64,000 bases of DNA, from positions 62,001 through 126,000 of the forward strand of contig JACFMQ010000003.1 of the NCBI GenBank assembly GCA_019455325.1, read 5' to 3'. Numbering within the stretch: position 1 is the stretch's first letter; each line of letters begins with the position of its first letter. This stretch comes from Rhodocyclaceae bacterium. GTDB lineage: Bacteria > Pseudomonadota > Gammaproteobacteria > Burkholderiales > Rhodocyclaceae. Positions 1 to 8,098 of the stretch are shown here, one piece after another. The notes beneath the pieces were generated by a model, which saw only the letters and a program-made list of their open reading frames with translations, did not search any database and had not been told where the DNA came from. A program made the translations under genes and the position numbers.

Positions 1-2374
1 TCAGGCGGATGGTGCCGGCCGGCGCCTTGCCGACGGCGACGCGCTCGGCCGTCGGCTCGATGCCGTGGTCGAGCGCGTTGCGATAGAGGTGCATGAAGAC
101 GTTGCGCATCAGGTCGCCGGCCTGGTTACGCAGGCGGATGCCGGCGTCCTCGACCACCAGTTGCGGCGGCGCCTTGCCCAGCTCCTCGGCGAGCGAGGGC
201 AGCGACGCGAAGACGCCGTCGAGGATGCCGCGGACGCTCTCGGTGCCGATCAGGCGCAGGTCGCAGCGGGTCTGTTCGAGCAGCGCCGCCAGCGTCTCCG
301 GGCGCGCCGCGTGCGCGTCGATCGCTTCCAGCGCAGCGGCGATGCGGTCGATCTCCGGGCGCTCGACCATCAGGTATTTCTCGGCGCTGCCGCGGCGGCC
401 GGGCCCCTTGCGGCCGAGCTTGTGGTCGTTGAGCGATTCGTACTCATCGACGCAGGCGAGCACCGCGCGCAACTGCGCGAGCAGCGCCGCCTTGTCGAAC
501 GGCGTCTCCGGGCGGCGGCGGAATTCATCGTACGCCTGCTCGGCCTCGTGCACCAGGTTGGTCAGGTGCAGCAGGCCGTAGGTGCGCGCGTTGCCCTTGA
601 TCGTGTGCATGTTGCGGAAGAGCTGGTCCACCAGCGCCGGCGACATGGCCCCGGCGGCGTCGAGCAGCGATTCGTTGGCGGCGATGAAGCCGTGCGCCGC
701 GTCGATGAAGGCGTGGAACTTCTCCTGGCCGACCTGCAGGATCTGCCCGATCATCGCCAGCTCGCGCTTCTGGTGCTCGGCCTCGGCCTGCAGCCGGCGC
801 AGCGCGGTAACGTCGCGCACGCAGACCATGATCTTCTCGACCGTGTCTTTCTCGTCGCAGATCGGCGACCAGGCAAGCTCCAGCGTCTTCTGCCGGCCGC
901 CGGGCATGGTCACCGCCGTCTCGCCGGCCAGCAGGTGCGCATTGAAGTCGAAGTTCATGCGGTCCTCGCCGAGGCAGGCGGCGATGGTCGCGTCGATCTG
1001 CGCCCGCGCGTCGGCGCCGAGGTCGCTGCCGGCGAAGAGGAGGTCGAGCGCGCCGCGGCCGGCGATCTCGCGGGTCTCGTAGATCGATTCCAGGTAGGCC
1101 GAATACTCCGGATGGACGCGCCCGTCGTCGACCACGGTGAGGATGCCCTGCGTCAGGTTCTGCAGCATGCCGTGGATGTCGTTGGTCTTCTCGCGCAGCT
1201 CCGCGGTGCGCTGCGCCAGGCTTTCCGCCATCTGGTTGAACTGCGTGCCGACGGCGCCCAGCTCGTCGCGCGAGGAGACGACGACGCGCGCGCTGAGGTC
1301 GCCGGCGGCCATCGTCGTCACCGCCTCGGAGAGGCCGTTCAGGCCGCGCATGATCGAGATGTAGGCGGCGACGAAGCAGGCGAGGACGACCGCCAGGCCG
1401 AGCGCGATGGCGGCGGCGACGAGGGCGCGCTGCCATTCGAGCGCGCCCAGGCGGGCGGCGAGAAGCACGTCGGCGTTCTCGACGAGCACGCCGGCGATGG
1501 CCAGCGACTCGTCGAAGGCCCGCCCGGTCAGGTCGATGAAGGCGGCGGGCGTCATGTCGAAGTCGGTGGTGTCGAGCATCTTCACCGTGATCGCCTCCTG
1601 CACCGCCAGGTAGGCGGCGTTCAGGCGGCTGCCGGCCTCGTCGAGCGCGGGCGCCAGTTGCGGATGGTCGCGCGTCACCTTCTGCAGGTTGTCCATGCTC
1701 CACTGCACGAGCGCGTCGAAGTTGCCGCGCTGCAGCGTCAGGTCGGTGCGGCGGCTGCCGCGCACGCTCTTCTTGACGAGGACGACGCTGCCGAGCTGGG
1801 CGGCGCGGCCGTTGGTGTCGACCAGGCCGGGCAGGTGGCTGGTCATGATGTCGAGCAGGCGGCTGCTGGCGGCGTCGCCGTCGATCAGCAGGCCGGTGTC
1901 CTCGTTCAGCTTTTCCAGCGCGCCGCGCAGCGCGTCGACGGTCTGCGCCAGCGCCTCGGCGTCGCCCTCGGCGATGCGCCGCCGCAGCTCGGCGCCGTCG
2001 CCGAGCAGACGCTTGCCGTCGCCCGCCGCGCTCAGGCCGGGCTGTGCCGCCAGCGCCGCGGCGAGATCGTCGGCCGCGCGCAGCGCGGCCTGCCGGCGCG
2101 CTTCGGCCGGGTCGGCCAGGCTGTCGTCGCCTTCCTGCCGGCCGAGCTGCGTCGCCAGATACTGATGCAGGCTGGCCAGGGCGGCCAGCGCCGGCGCCTG
2201 CACGGCGAGCGCGGCGCGCTCCCGCTGCAGCGCCGCGACCCGCTCGTTGATCGAGAACAGCAGCGTGCCGACGGCGATCAGCAGCGGAATGCCGAAGATC
2301 ACCGCGGTCACCCGCAGCTTGTTGCGAAAGGACAGCCGGCCGACGGCGCGGACGATCGGTTCGAGAATTCGCAT
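1..2374 (-). CDS. CheA-type hybrid sensor histidine kinase (3' end outside window)
   Basis: Membrane-bound chemotaxis-style kinase, cut by the window edge. The start ATG (2374) follows a GAGGGAG ribosome site. Residues ~17-40 form the first membrane helix, then comes a helical periplasmic region and a second helix near residue 340, followed by a HAMP domain (MRGLNGLSEAVTTMAAGDLS). A PAS-like segment follows, then an Hpt-type phosphotransfer motif (MHTIKGNARTYGL) and the start of a CheA-type ATPase domain (N-box HLYRNALDHGIE). The ATPase remainder and any CheW or receiver domain would lie beyond base 1. Hpt plus CheA-like ATPase in one membrane protein with HAMP suggests sensing coupled to a response regulator not in view. 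A Pho-box-like promoter lies upstream at 2405-2438. The domain call is from motifs; the signal is unknown. Confidence 0.85.
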   Translation of the reverse strand, partial: MRILEPIVRAVGRLSFRNKLRVTAVIFGIPLLIAVGTLLFSINERVAALQRERAALAVQAPALAALASLHQYLATQLGRQEGDDSLADPAEARRQAALRAADDLAAALAAQPGLSAAGDGKRLLGDGAELRRRIAEGDAEALAQTVDALRGALEKLNEDTGLLIDGDAASSRLLDIMTSHLPGLVDTNGRAAQLGSVVLVKKSVRGSRRTDLTLQRGNFDALVQWSMDNLQKVTRDHPQLAPALDEAGSRLNAAYLAVQEAITVKMLDTTDFDMTPAAFIDLTGRAFDESLAIAGVLVENADVLLAARLGALEWQRALVAAAIALGLAVVLACFVAAYISIMRGLNGLSEAVTTMAAGDLSARVVVSSRDELGAVGTQFNQMAESLAQRTAELREKTNDIHGMLQNLTQGILTVVDDGRVHPEYSAYLESIYETREIAGRGALDLLFAGSDLGADARAQIDATIAACLGEDRMNFDFNAHLLAGETAVTMPGGRQKTLELAWSPICDEKDTVEKIMVCVRDVTALRRLQAEAEHQKRELAMIGQILQVGQEKFHAFIDAAHGFIAANESLLDAAGAMSPALVDQLFRNMHTIKGNARTYGLLHLTNLVHEAEQAYDEFRRRPETPFDKAALLAQLRAVLACVDEYESLNDHKLGRKGPGRRGSAEKYLMVERPEIDRIAAALEAIDAHAARPETLAALLEQTRCDLRLIGTESVRGILDGVFASLPSLAEELGKAPPQLVVEDAGIRLRNQAGDLMRNVFMHLYRNALDHGIEPTAERVAVGKAPAGTIRL

Positions 2375-2404
2375 CTGTTGGCTCCCTCATGTTGCAGGCA
2401 GCGG

Positions 2405-2438
2405 ATGCTAGCGGGGCCAGGTTACAGACGTGTTAACC
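2405..2438 (-). promoter_or_regulatory. Pho-box-like promoter of the CheA-type kinase gene
   Basis: Read on the minus strand: half-sites GGTTAAC and CTGTAAC separated by 4 bp (2421-2438), then 10 bp, then a -10 box TAGCAT (2405-2410). The first half-site is weak (4/7 to CTGTAAC) but the spacing is the same as in the pstS promoter. Confidence 0.4.
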
Positions 2439-2507
2439 GGCGGACGAAAAAAAGGCGGCGCAAGGCGCCGCCGAAAATACACAGGGAGAAAAGATTGCCG
2501 CGCCGGG

Positions 2508-2996
2508 CTATTGCCTGCGGCCGCGCGGCGCGGCGGCCGCGTCGCCGTCCGGCGCCGCCGGTCCGGACGGCGCGGCCTCGGCGGCGGGGGCCGGCGGCAG
2601 GCCGGCGCCGGCGAACATCGGCAGGGTCGTCAGCGCGGCTTCAGCGCGCGTCAGCCAGAGGCCGAGCAGCGCGTCGATCCCCTGCCGGTGCCATTCGCCG
2701 TAGGCGATCCAGCGCGCGCCGAGGTCGGCGGCGAGGTGCACCTGCTCCTGGAAGAGGTCGGCGCCCAGGCGCTGCAGTTCGGGATCGCCGGCGACCTCGG
2801 CGGCGAGCACCGCCGGCAAGGCCACCTCCGGCGCCCGCGTGCGCTGCGCGGCCCGTTCGAGGACGCGGCTGTGCAGGCGGAGCGAGCCGGCGGCGAAATG
2901 CTCGGCGGCGTTGAGCAGGCCGTGCGCGATGGCGCTGGAATGATCGAGGCGGGCGCCGTGCAGCGCGGCCAGCGGCGAATGATCGAGGGTGGGCAT
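2508..2996 (-). CDS. phasin-like small helical protein
   Basis: A 162-residue protein predicted to be almost wholly alpha-helical and rich in Ala, Leu, Glu and Arg, ending in a disordered Ala/Pro/Gly/Asp tail. Size, helicity and the pattern of amphipathic heptads fit the phasin family, which coats polyhydroxyalkanoate granules, but no diagnostic motif can be named. The start ATG (2996) is preceded by CGGAG. It stands between the CheA-type kinase and the receiver protein, all on the minus strand, with its own promoter at 3030-3063. Being next to phosphate-starvation genes is compatible with carbon storage under phosphate limitation, which is inference. It could instead be an unrelated helical protein. 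Confidence 0.5.
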   Translation of the reverse strand: MPTLDHSPLAALHGARLDHSSAIAHGLLNAAEHFAAGSLRLHSRVLERAAQRTRAPEVALPAVLAAEVAGDPELQRLGADLFQEQVHLAADLGARWIAYGEWHRQGIDALLGLWLTRAEAALTTLPMFAGAGLPPAPAAEAAPSGPAAPDGDAAAAPRGRRQ

Positions 2997-3029
2997 GGCG
3001 GACTCCGGGGTGACGAGGGATTGCCGGCG

Positions 3030-3063
3030 AGTGTAGTCGGCCGTTGTTGCAGGCTCATGACCG
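3030..3063 (-). promoter_or_regulatory. Pho-box-like promoter of the phasin-like gene
   Basis: Minus strand: CGGTCAT-GAGC-CTGCAAC (3046-3063), a direct repeat with 11-bp period that matches the Pho box (CTGTCAT-N4-CTGTCAY) at 6/7 and 5/7 positions. A -10 box TACACT (3030-3035) follows after exactly 10 bp. Confidence 0.5.
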
Positions 3064-3098
3064 CGAGCTAAAACGCGAGGAAGCGCCCGCCTGCAGGC

Positions 3099-3614
3099 TC
3101 ACGGGCAGACGCCCGCCGCGCGGCGATCCAGCCAGCGCAGCAGGCAGCGGTGCACGGCGTCGGCGACGAAGGGCTTGGCGACGATGTCGTCCATGCCGGC
3201 GGCGAAGCAGGCGACGCCGTCGTCGTCGAGGCTGCCGAAGGACATGGCGACGATCGGCACGTGCCGGCCGAAGGACAGCACGCGCAGCACGCGGGTCGCC
3301 GTCAGGCCGTCCATCACCGGCATGCGCACGTGCATCAGGACGAGGTCGGCGGGGCGGTCGCTGGCCCGCGTCACCGCGTCCGCGCCGTCGACGGCGAAGT
3401 CGAGCTGGAAGCGGGCGGCGGCGAGCAGTTCGCCGAGGCGCACGCGGTCGGTCGGGCTGTCGTCGGCGATCAGGATACGCTTGCCGGCATGGCGCCGCAG
3501 CATGGCCTGCAGCACGTCGTCGCGCCACAGCTCGCGCTTGCGGCCGGCAACCGCCGGGCTAACCGGCGGTCGCGGGCAGGCGCCCGCGGCGCCGCTCGTC
3601 TGCATGTTTTGCAT
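3099..3614 (-). CDS. receiver-domain protein lacking the phospho-acceptor Asp
   Basis: Single receiver (CheY-like) domain of 171 residues with a ~45-residue N-terminal extension. Start ATG (3614) follows a near-perfect GGAGGT ribosome site. The acidic pair is present (LIADDSPTD, Asp51/Asp52) and so is the switch Lys (VAKPF, Lys147). However, the residue that normally receives phosphate in LVLMDVRMPVMDG is His95, encoded by CAC. The Thr/Ser position is Ser125. It therefore probably signals without Asp phosphorylation, as pseudo-receivers do. It begins 38 bp after the stop of the EAL-CBS-GGDEF gene and is very likely co-transcribed, so the two proteins probably act together. Confidence 0.85.
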   Translation of the reverse strand: MQNMQTSGAAGACPRPPVSPAVAGRKRELWRDDVLQAMLRRHAGKRILIADDSPTDRVRLGELLAAARFQLDFAVDGADAVTRASDRPADLVLMHVRMPVMDGLTATRVLRVLSFGRHVPIVAMSFGSLDDDGVACFAAGMDDIVAKPFVADAVHRCLLRWLDRRAAGVCP

Positions 3615-3652
3615 GGTCGGACCTCCGTGGAAAACGGCGCCGCGGCGGCGCC

Positions 3653-5467
3653 TCAGTTGAGCCGCTGGCCGGCGCCCTCGCCGGCGCCGCGGCGCTCGAC
3701 GAAGACCGCGCCGCGCATGCCGGCCTGCTTGCCGAGCTTCTTCGCCTGCTTCTTGGCCGTGGACGCGGCCGCCGCCACCTCGCGGTGCGACTCGAACTGG
3801 CCGACGCTCACGCGCACGGCGCCGATCGACAGCGTCGGCAGCGCCTGGAAGGCCAGCTCGCCGCGCCGGTTCTCGGCCATGTAGCCGCCGGCCGCGTGCT
3901 CGCCGACGTCGGCCATGCTGGCCACGGCGTCGGCGAAGCGGGCGACGATCTCGCCGCACCGCGGCTCCCAGTCCTCGCTCTGGAAGACGACGAAGAAATC
4001 GTCGCCGCCGATGTGGCCGACGAAGTCCTGGTGCGCGTCCACCGCCTCGCAGAGGGTCTGGCCGAGGCGCTGGATGACGTCGTCGCCGCGGCGATAGCCG
4101 AAGGTGTCGTTGTAGGGCTTGAAGTTGTCGATGTCGACGTAGGCGACGACGAAGGGCCGGCCGCTCGCCAGCATGCGGTCGATGTGCTCGTTGATCGGCA
4201 CGTTGCCCGGCAACTGCGTCAGCGGGTTGGCGTAGCGCGCGGCGCTGATCTGCATCTCGGTGATCGTCGCCATCAGGTCGTGGCTGCTGCCGACGCCGAG
4301 GTAGCGGCCGCCCTCGCCGGTGATGATGAAGCCGTCGAACAGGTAGTGGCGCGGCGCCACCGAGAGCATCATCGCCAGCTCGGGAATGGTCGCGTGCTGG
4401 TCGACGACGAGCGGCGCCGGGTCCATGAACTGGTGGCAGGACTTGCGCCCGAACAGCTCCTTGCGGAACGGCCGGGCGAAGCGGTCGATCATGTTGTGCC
4501 GGTTGATCAGGCCGATCGGCCGCATACCCTCGACCACCGGCAGCACTTCGAGCGCGGCGTCGGCCTCGAAGCGGGCGAACACGCATTCGTTGTTGGCTGT
4601 GCCCGGCACCGGTTCGATCGGCTGCAGCAGCAAGCGCGCCGTGCGCGCCCGGCCGGCGTGCAGCGTGGTCGGCGCCAGCGCCACGCGGTGCCGGTCGAGC
4701 ACCGCCGTCACCTCGTCCGGGAGCTGCCGCGCCGGCGCCTTCTCCGGATGGGCGACGAACCAGCCCTGGCCGCAGGCGATGCCCATGTCGCGGATGCACT
4801 CGAAATCCTCGACGCGCTCGATGCCCTCGGCGATCAGCGTGGCGTTGCAGATCTCGCCGAGATCCTGCATGGCGCGCACGAAGTGGTACTTGACGCGGTC
4901 GTCGGCGATGCCGTTCACGAAGTGCTTGTCCACCTTGACGAACTCGGGACGGATCTCGGACCACATGCGCAGGTTGGCGAAGCCCTCGCCGAGGTCGTCG
5001 ATGGCGATCTGGAAGCCGCGCCCGCGGTAGTGCAGCAGCACCTCGTGGATGCCCGGCAGGTCGGTGATCTGCTCGTTCTCGGTCAGTTCGATGACGATGC
5101 GGTTGGCCGGCAGGCCGAGCTCGCCGAGCAGCGCGCGGCAGTGGCCGTTCATCATGCGCGCGTCGAGCAGCGCGCCCGGCGAGACGTTGAGGAACAGGCG
5201 GCCGGGCAACTGCATGCGGGCGAAGGCGTGCAGCGTCGCCTCGCGGCAGGCGTGCTCCAGGTCGAGGCCGAGGCCGGCGGCGCGGGCCGTGGCGAAGAGC
5301 GCGTCCGGGCGCTGCAGCGGCGAATCCTGCGGTCCGCGGATGAGCGCCTCGTAGCCGAACAGGTTGCGCGTGCGGAAGTCGACGATCGGCTGGAACACGG
5401 GCTGCAGCAGGCCCTCGCCGACGATCCGGAAGATTTCCTCGAACTCGTTTTCTATGCAGGCGTTCAT
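3653..5467 (-). CDS. EAL-CBS-GGDEF cyclic-di-GMP signalling protein
   Basis: Cytoplasmic 604-residue protein with order EAL (about 10-250), paired CBS domains (about 270-420) and GGDEF (about 430-590). The EAL domain keeps the residues needed for c-di-GMP hydrolysis: Glu40 in YEALIRG, FLNVSPG, IELTEN, AIDDLGEG, FVKVDKHF and IAEGIE. The GGDEF motif is GGDDF at residues 487-491, with Asp in place of the usual fourth-position Glu, and there is no RxxD inhibitory site upstream. Phosphodiesterase activity is therefore the safer prediction, and cyclase activity is uncertain. CBS pairs usually bind adenine nucleotides. The gene leads a two-gene unit with the pseudo-receiver downstream and has a Pho-box-like promoter, linking c-di-GMP turnover to phosphate state (inference). 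Confidence 0.9.
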   Translation of the reverse strand: MNACIENEFEEIFRIVGEGLLQPVFQPIVDFRTRNLFGYEALIRGPQDSPLQRPDALFATARAAGLGLDLEHACREATLHAFARMQLPGRLFLNVSPGALLDARMMNGHCRALLGELGLPANRIVIELTENEQITDLPGIHEVLLHYRGRGFQIAIDDLGEGFANLRMWSEIRPEFVKVDKHFVNGIADDRVKYHFVRAMQDLGEICNATLIAEGIERVEDFECIRDMGIACGQGWFVAHPEKAPARQLPDEVTAVLDRHRVALAPTTLHAGRARTARLLLQPIEPVPGTANNECVFARFEADAALEVLPVVEGMRPIGLINRHNMIDRFARPFRKELFGRKSCHQFMDPAPLVVDQHATIPELAMMLSVAPRHYLFDGFIITGEGGRYLGVGSSHDLMATITEMQISAARYANPLTQLPGNVPINEHIDRMLASGRPFVVAYVDIDNFKPYNDTFGYRRGDDVIQRLGQTLCEAVDAHQDFVGHIGGDDFFVVFQSEDWEPRCGEIVARFADAVASMADVGEHAAGGYMAENRRGELAFQALPTLSIGAVRVSVGQFESHREVAAAASTAKKQAKKLGKQAGMRGAVFVERRGAGEGAGQRLN

Positions 5468-5492
5468 CGTCGTTCTTCTCCTGCGACAGGAA

Positions 5493-5526
5493 AGGCGGCC
5501 AGTCTAGGCGGCCAGTCTAGGCGGCC
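5493..5526. repeat. 2.6 tandem copies of a 13-bp unit in the EAL gene leader
   Basis: The unit AGGCGGCCAGTCT occurs at 5493-5505 and 5506-5518, and a third partial copy AGGCGGCC ends at 5526. Each full unit carries TAGACT on the minus strand, so the duplication creates two possible -10 boxes in front of the EAL-CBS-GGDEF gene. Confidence 0.8.
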
Positions 5527-5547
5527 GATGTTGCAGGCGTGTGGCAG
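5514..5547 (-). promoter_or_regulatory. Pho-box-like promoter of the EAL-CBS-GGDEF operon
   Basis: Minus strand: CTGCCAC-ACGC-CTGCAAC (5530-5547), then 10 bp, then -10 TAGACT (5514-5519). From CTGCAAC to the -10 box it is nearly identical to the promoter of the phasin-like gene. Confidence 0.55.
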
Positions 5548-5586
5548 GCGGCGGACGAAACGATGATGGCCGGCAGGCGGGCCGGG

Positions 5587-6051
5587 CTACTTCATCCAGG
5601 GCAGGAAGTCGGGCGAGACCACGGCGCGCAGCACGGTCTGCGGCTCGCCCTCGCGGACGCGCCGCGACAGCCACCACAGCGCGCCCTTCTTGATCGTCCA
5701 CTCGGATTCCTGGCCGGCGAGCAGCAGCGAGGCGAGCTGGCCGAGGCCGGGCTGGTGGCCGACGAGCAGCGCGGCGCCGCGCGCCGTCGGCCAGCCGACG
5801 GCGGCGAGCAGTTCCGGCGCGCCCGCCTCCGGGCCGATGCGCCGTTCGAGGTCGAACGGCAGTTCGAGCGCCTCGGCGGTCTGGCGCGTGCGCACGGTCG
5901 GGCTGACGACGATGCGCAGATGGCGCGGCTGGTGCTGGCGAATCCAGCGCGCCATCGCCTTCGCCTGTTTCTCGCCGCGCGCGGTCAGCGCGCGCGCCGC
6001 GTCGTCGTCGCCGTCCTCGGCTTCGGCGTGGCGCCACAACAGCAGATCCAT
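5587..6051 (-). CDS. sixA: SixA-type histidine phosphatase
   Basis: Histidine-phosphatase (phosphoglycerate-mutase-like) superfamily protein of 154 residues, the usual SixA length. The catalytic signature LLWRHAEAED lies at the N-terminus, a conserved VSPTVRTRQTAE follows, and the second catalytic His is in LLVGHQPGLGQL. SixA removes phosphate from phosphohistidine of phosphorelay or PTS proteins; here the substrate is not known. Start ATG (6051) was chosen over an upstream in-frame start because AAGGA sits just before it and the RHAE motif then falls at residue 7, as in the family. It is monocistronic with its own promoter and precedes the EAL-CBS-GGDEF operon by ~120 bp. Confidence 0.88.
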   Translation of the reverse strand: MDLLLWRHAEAEDGDDDAARALTARGEKQAKAMARWIRQHQPRHLRIVVSPTVRTRQTAEALELPFDLERRIGPEAGAPELLAAVGWPTARGAALLVGHQPGLGQLASLLLAGQESEWTIKKGALWWLSRRVREGEPQTVLRAVVSPDFLPWMK

Positions 6052-6076
6052 GGTCGTTCCTTCAACGAAAGCGGGC

Positions 6077-6110
6077 ATGCTAGCGGCCTCCGGTTACGGC
6101 AATGTTGCGA
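6077..6110 (-). promoter_or_regulatory. Pho-box-like promoter of sixA
   Basis: Minus strand: TCGCAAC-ATTG-CCGTAAC (6093-6110), 10 bp, then -10 TAGCAT (6077-6082). The half-sites resemble each other and the spacing fits, but they are further from the CTGTCAT consensus than those of pstS. Confidence 0.4.
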
Positions 6111-6134
6111 CCGGGACAGTATAGGCCCGGCCGC

Positions 6135-7322
6135 TCACAGGCCGGCGACGACCACCGGCGCGCCGGCGGCGCCGCGCCGCCGCCGGCGCAGCAGGCGGTA
6201 GTGCGCGGCGAGCAGCTCGGCCATGGTCCGCTCCGACCAGGTGTGGGCGTAGGCCGCGGCCTCGGCGCCGAGGTGCGCCCAGGCCGCGCGGTGGCCAAAG
6301 AAATGGGCGAGCGCGGTGGCGAAGGCGGCGACGTCGTCGGGCGGCACGATGCAGCCCTTGCCCGGCGTCAGGATGTCGGCCGTGCCCATGGCGGAGAGCG
6401 CCAGCGCCGGCGTGCCGGCGGCCATCGCCTCGATCAGCACCAGCCCCTGCGTCTCGGTGCGCGAGGCGAAGACGAAGAGATCGGCGGCGGCGTAGCAGTC
6501 GGGCAGGCCGCGCTCGCGGTCGAGGTAGCCGAGGAAGCGCACCGCTCGGTTCAGATCGAGCGCATCGACGCGGCGCTGCAGCTCGGCGCGCGCCGGCCCC
6601 TCGCCGGCGATCAGCAGCAGCAGGTCGGGCACCGCCGGCAGCGCGCGCCGCAGCGCCTCGATCAGGAAGCCGATGTTCTTCTCGTGCGCGACGCGGCCGA
6701 CGTAGAGCGCCAGCGGCCGCTCCGGCGGAATGCCGTGCGCGGCGCGGAAGGCGGCGCCGTCGCCGGCGGCGAAGCGCTCGACCGGGATGCCGGTCGGCAG
6801 CACGTGCAGCGGCGCGCGCACGCCGTAGGCGAGCAGCCGCTCGCGCATCGCCGACGAGGGCACGACGACGCCGTCGAGCGCGTCGCACTGGCGGCGCGAG
6901 CAGACGCGGGCGGCGCCGCGCAGCCAGCCGGCGGGCAGCAGCGGCGCGTAGTGCTGCAGGTATTCCTCGAACAGCGTGTGGTAGGTGGCGAGCGCCGGCA
7001 GGTCGAGGCGCCGCGCCGCGGCGAGGCCGGCGTAGTGCGCGACGAAGGGGGTCTGGATGTGCACCAGGTCGCAGTCGGCGGCGGCCGCTGCAACGGCGCG
7101 GTGCATGGCCCGCCAGCCGACCAAGCGATCCTCGGCGTCGCCCGGCACCGGCCGGCCGCCGACGCGGACGACGCCGGGCTCGTCCGGCTCGTCGCCGTAG
7201 CGCGGCACCACCAGGCGGACCTCGACGCCCTCGTCGGCGAGCCGGCGGCGGAAGGTCTCGATCGACGTGGACACGCCGTTCACGCGGGGAAAATAAACGT
7301 CGGAAACCATCAGGACGCGCAT
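6135..7322 (-). CDS. glycosyltransferase family 1/4 (GT-B fold)
   Basis: A 395-residue GT-B glycosyltransferase. The N-terminal acceptor domain opens with VLMVSDVYFPRVNGVSTSI, which is typical of MgtA/PimB-like enzymes that modify glycolipids. The C-terminal nucleotide-sugar domain has LYVGRVAHEKN, AGEGPAR, and the donor-binding EX7E-like segment around ASRTETQGLVLIEAMAAG. The ATG (7322) follows GAGGAA and lies inside the 3' end of the LpxH-like gene (13-bp overlap), so translation is probably coupled. Pairing of a lipid-A-type phosphatase with a glycosyltransferase suggests membrane-lipid or envelope glycolipid remodelling. Replacement of phospholipid by glycolipid in phosphate limitation would be attractive but is inference. 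Confidence 0.88.
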   Translation of the reverse strand: MRVLMVSDVYFPRVNGVSTSIETFRRRLADEGVEVRLVVPRYGDEPDEPGVVRVGGRPVPGDAEDRLVGWRAMHRAVAAAAADCDLVHIQTPFVAHYAGLAAARRLDLPALATYHTLFEEYLQHYAPLLPAGWLRGAARVCSRRQCDALDGVVVPSSAMRERLLAYGVRAPLHVLPTGIPVERFAAGDGAAFRAAHGIPPERPLALYVGRVAHEKNIGFLIEALRRALPAVPDLLLLIAGEGPARAELQRRVDALDLNRAVRFLGYLDRERGLPDCYAAADLFVFASRTETQGLVLIEAMAAGTPALALSAMGTADILTPGKGCIVPPDDVAAFATALAHFFGHRAAWAHLGAEAAAYAHTWSERTMAELLAAHYRLLRRRRRGAAGAPVVVAGL

Positions 7323-8098
7323 TGCGATTCCTCCGTGGGTTCGTTGGCAGAAAGATCCGGCGCCGTCTGCGTCCAGTGCACGATTTCGAGACGGCCGTCC
7401 GCATGCTCGACGAGCGCGGTGCAGGAATCGACCCAGTCGCCGCAGTTGCCGTAGACCAGGCCGCCGACCTCGCGCAGCGCGGCGCAGTGGATGTGGCCGC
7501 AGATGACGCCGTCGAGTCCGCGCTGGCGGGCGGCGTGGATCACCGAATCCTCGAAGTCGAGGACGAACTGCAGCGCCTTCTTCACCTTGCGCTTGGCGTA
7601 GCCGGCGAGCGACCAGTAGCCGGCGATGCCGAGCTTGCGCCGCACCCAGGAGACGACCAGGTTGCAGGACACCAGCCAGTCGTAGGCGAGATCGCCCAAG
7701 AGCGCCACCCAGCGGTGGTGGCGCGTCACCTGGTCGAACTCGTCGCCGTGCACGAGCAGGAAGCGGCGGCCGTCGGCGGTGGCGTGCACGTGCTCGGCGG
7801 CGAGTTCGATGTCGCCGAAGGCGGCGTCGACGTAGTCGCGCAGCGCCTCGTCGTGGTTGCCGGGGATGACCACCACGCGCTCGCCGCGGCGCGCGCGGCG
7901 CAGGATCTTCTGGACGAAGGTGTTCTGCGCCGGCGACCAGTGGATGCCGCGGCGCATGGCCCAGAAATCGACGACGTCGCCGATCAGGAAGACGCTGTCG
8001 GCGGGGTGTTCGCGGAGGAAATCGAGAAGGCGTTCGGCCTGGCACGCGCGGGTGCCGAGGTGGATGTCCGAGAGAAAGATGGAGCGGACCCGTGGCAT
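7310..8098 (-). CDS. LpxH-like metallophosphoesterase (UDP-2,3-diacylglucosamine hydrolase family)
   Basis: Calcineurin-like phosphoesterase of 262 residues, about 20 longer than classical LpxH. Metal-binding motifs are all present: FLSDIHLG, IGDVVDFW, IPGNHDE, LLVHGDEFD and ICGHIHCA. The insertion WLVSCNLVVSWVRRKLG is hydrophobic/basic and could sit on the membrane, as expected for a lipid substrate. The family hydrolyses the pyrophosphate of UDP-diacylglucosamine, but paralogues of this longer type are often not the housekeeping LpxH, so the substrate is left open. It overlaps the downstream glycosyltransferase by 13 bp. The start codon lies in a perfect hairpin (8096-8118) that also includes the ribosome-binding GGAG. 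Confidence 0.85.
   Translation of the reverse strand: MPRVRSIFLSDIHLGTRACQAERLLDFLREHPADSVFLIGDVVDFWAMRRGIHWSPAQNTFVQKILRRARRGERVVVIPGNHDEALRDYVDAAFGDIELAAEHVHATADGRRFLLVHGDEFDQVTRHHRWVALLGDLAYDWLVSCNLVVSWVRRKLGIAGYWSLAGYAKRKVKKALQFVLDFEDSVIHAARQRGLDGVICGHIHCAALREVGGLVYGNCGDWVDSCTALVEHADGRLEIVHWTQTAPDLSANEPTEESQCAS

Noticed and set aside
65..2914. A 949-codon plus-strand frame
   Set aside because: Shadow of the minus-strand CheA-type kinase and phasin-like genes; Arg/His/Gln-rich with no domain.
5493..5526. CRISPR-like repeat
   Set aside because: Units are 13 bp, directly adjacent and without spacers.
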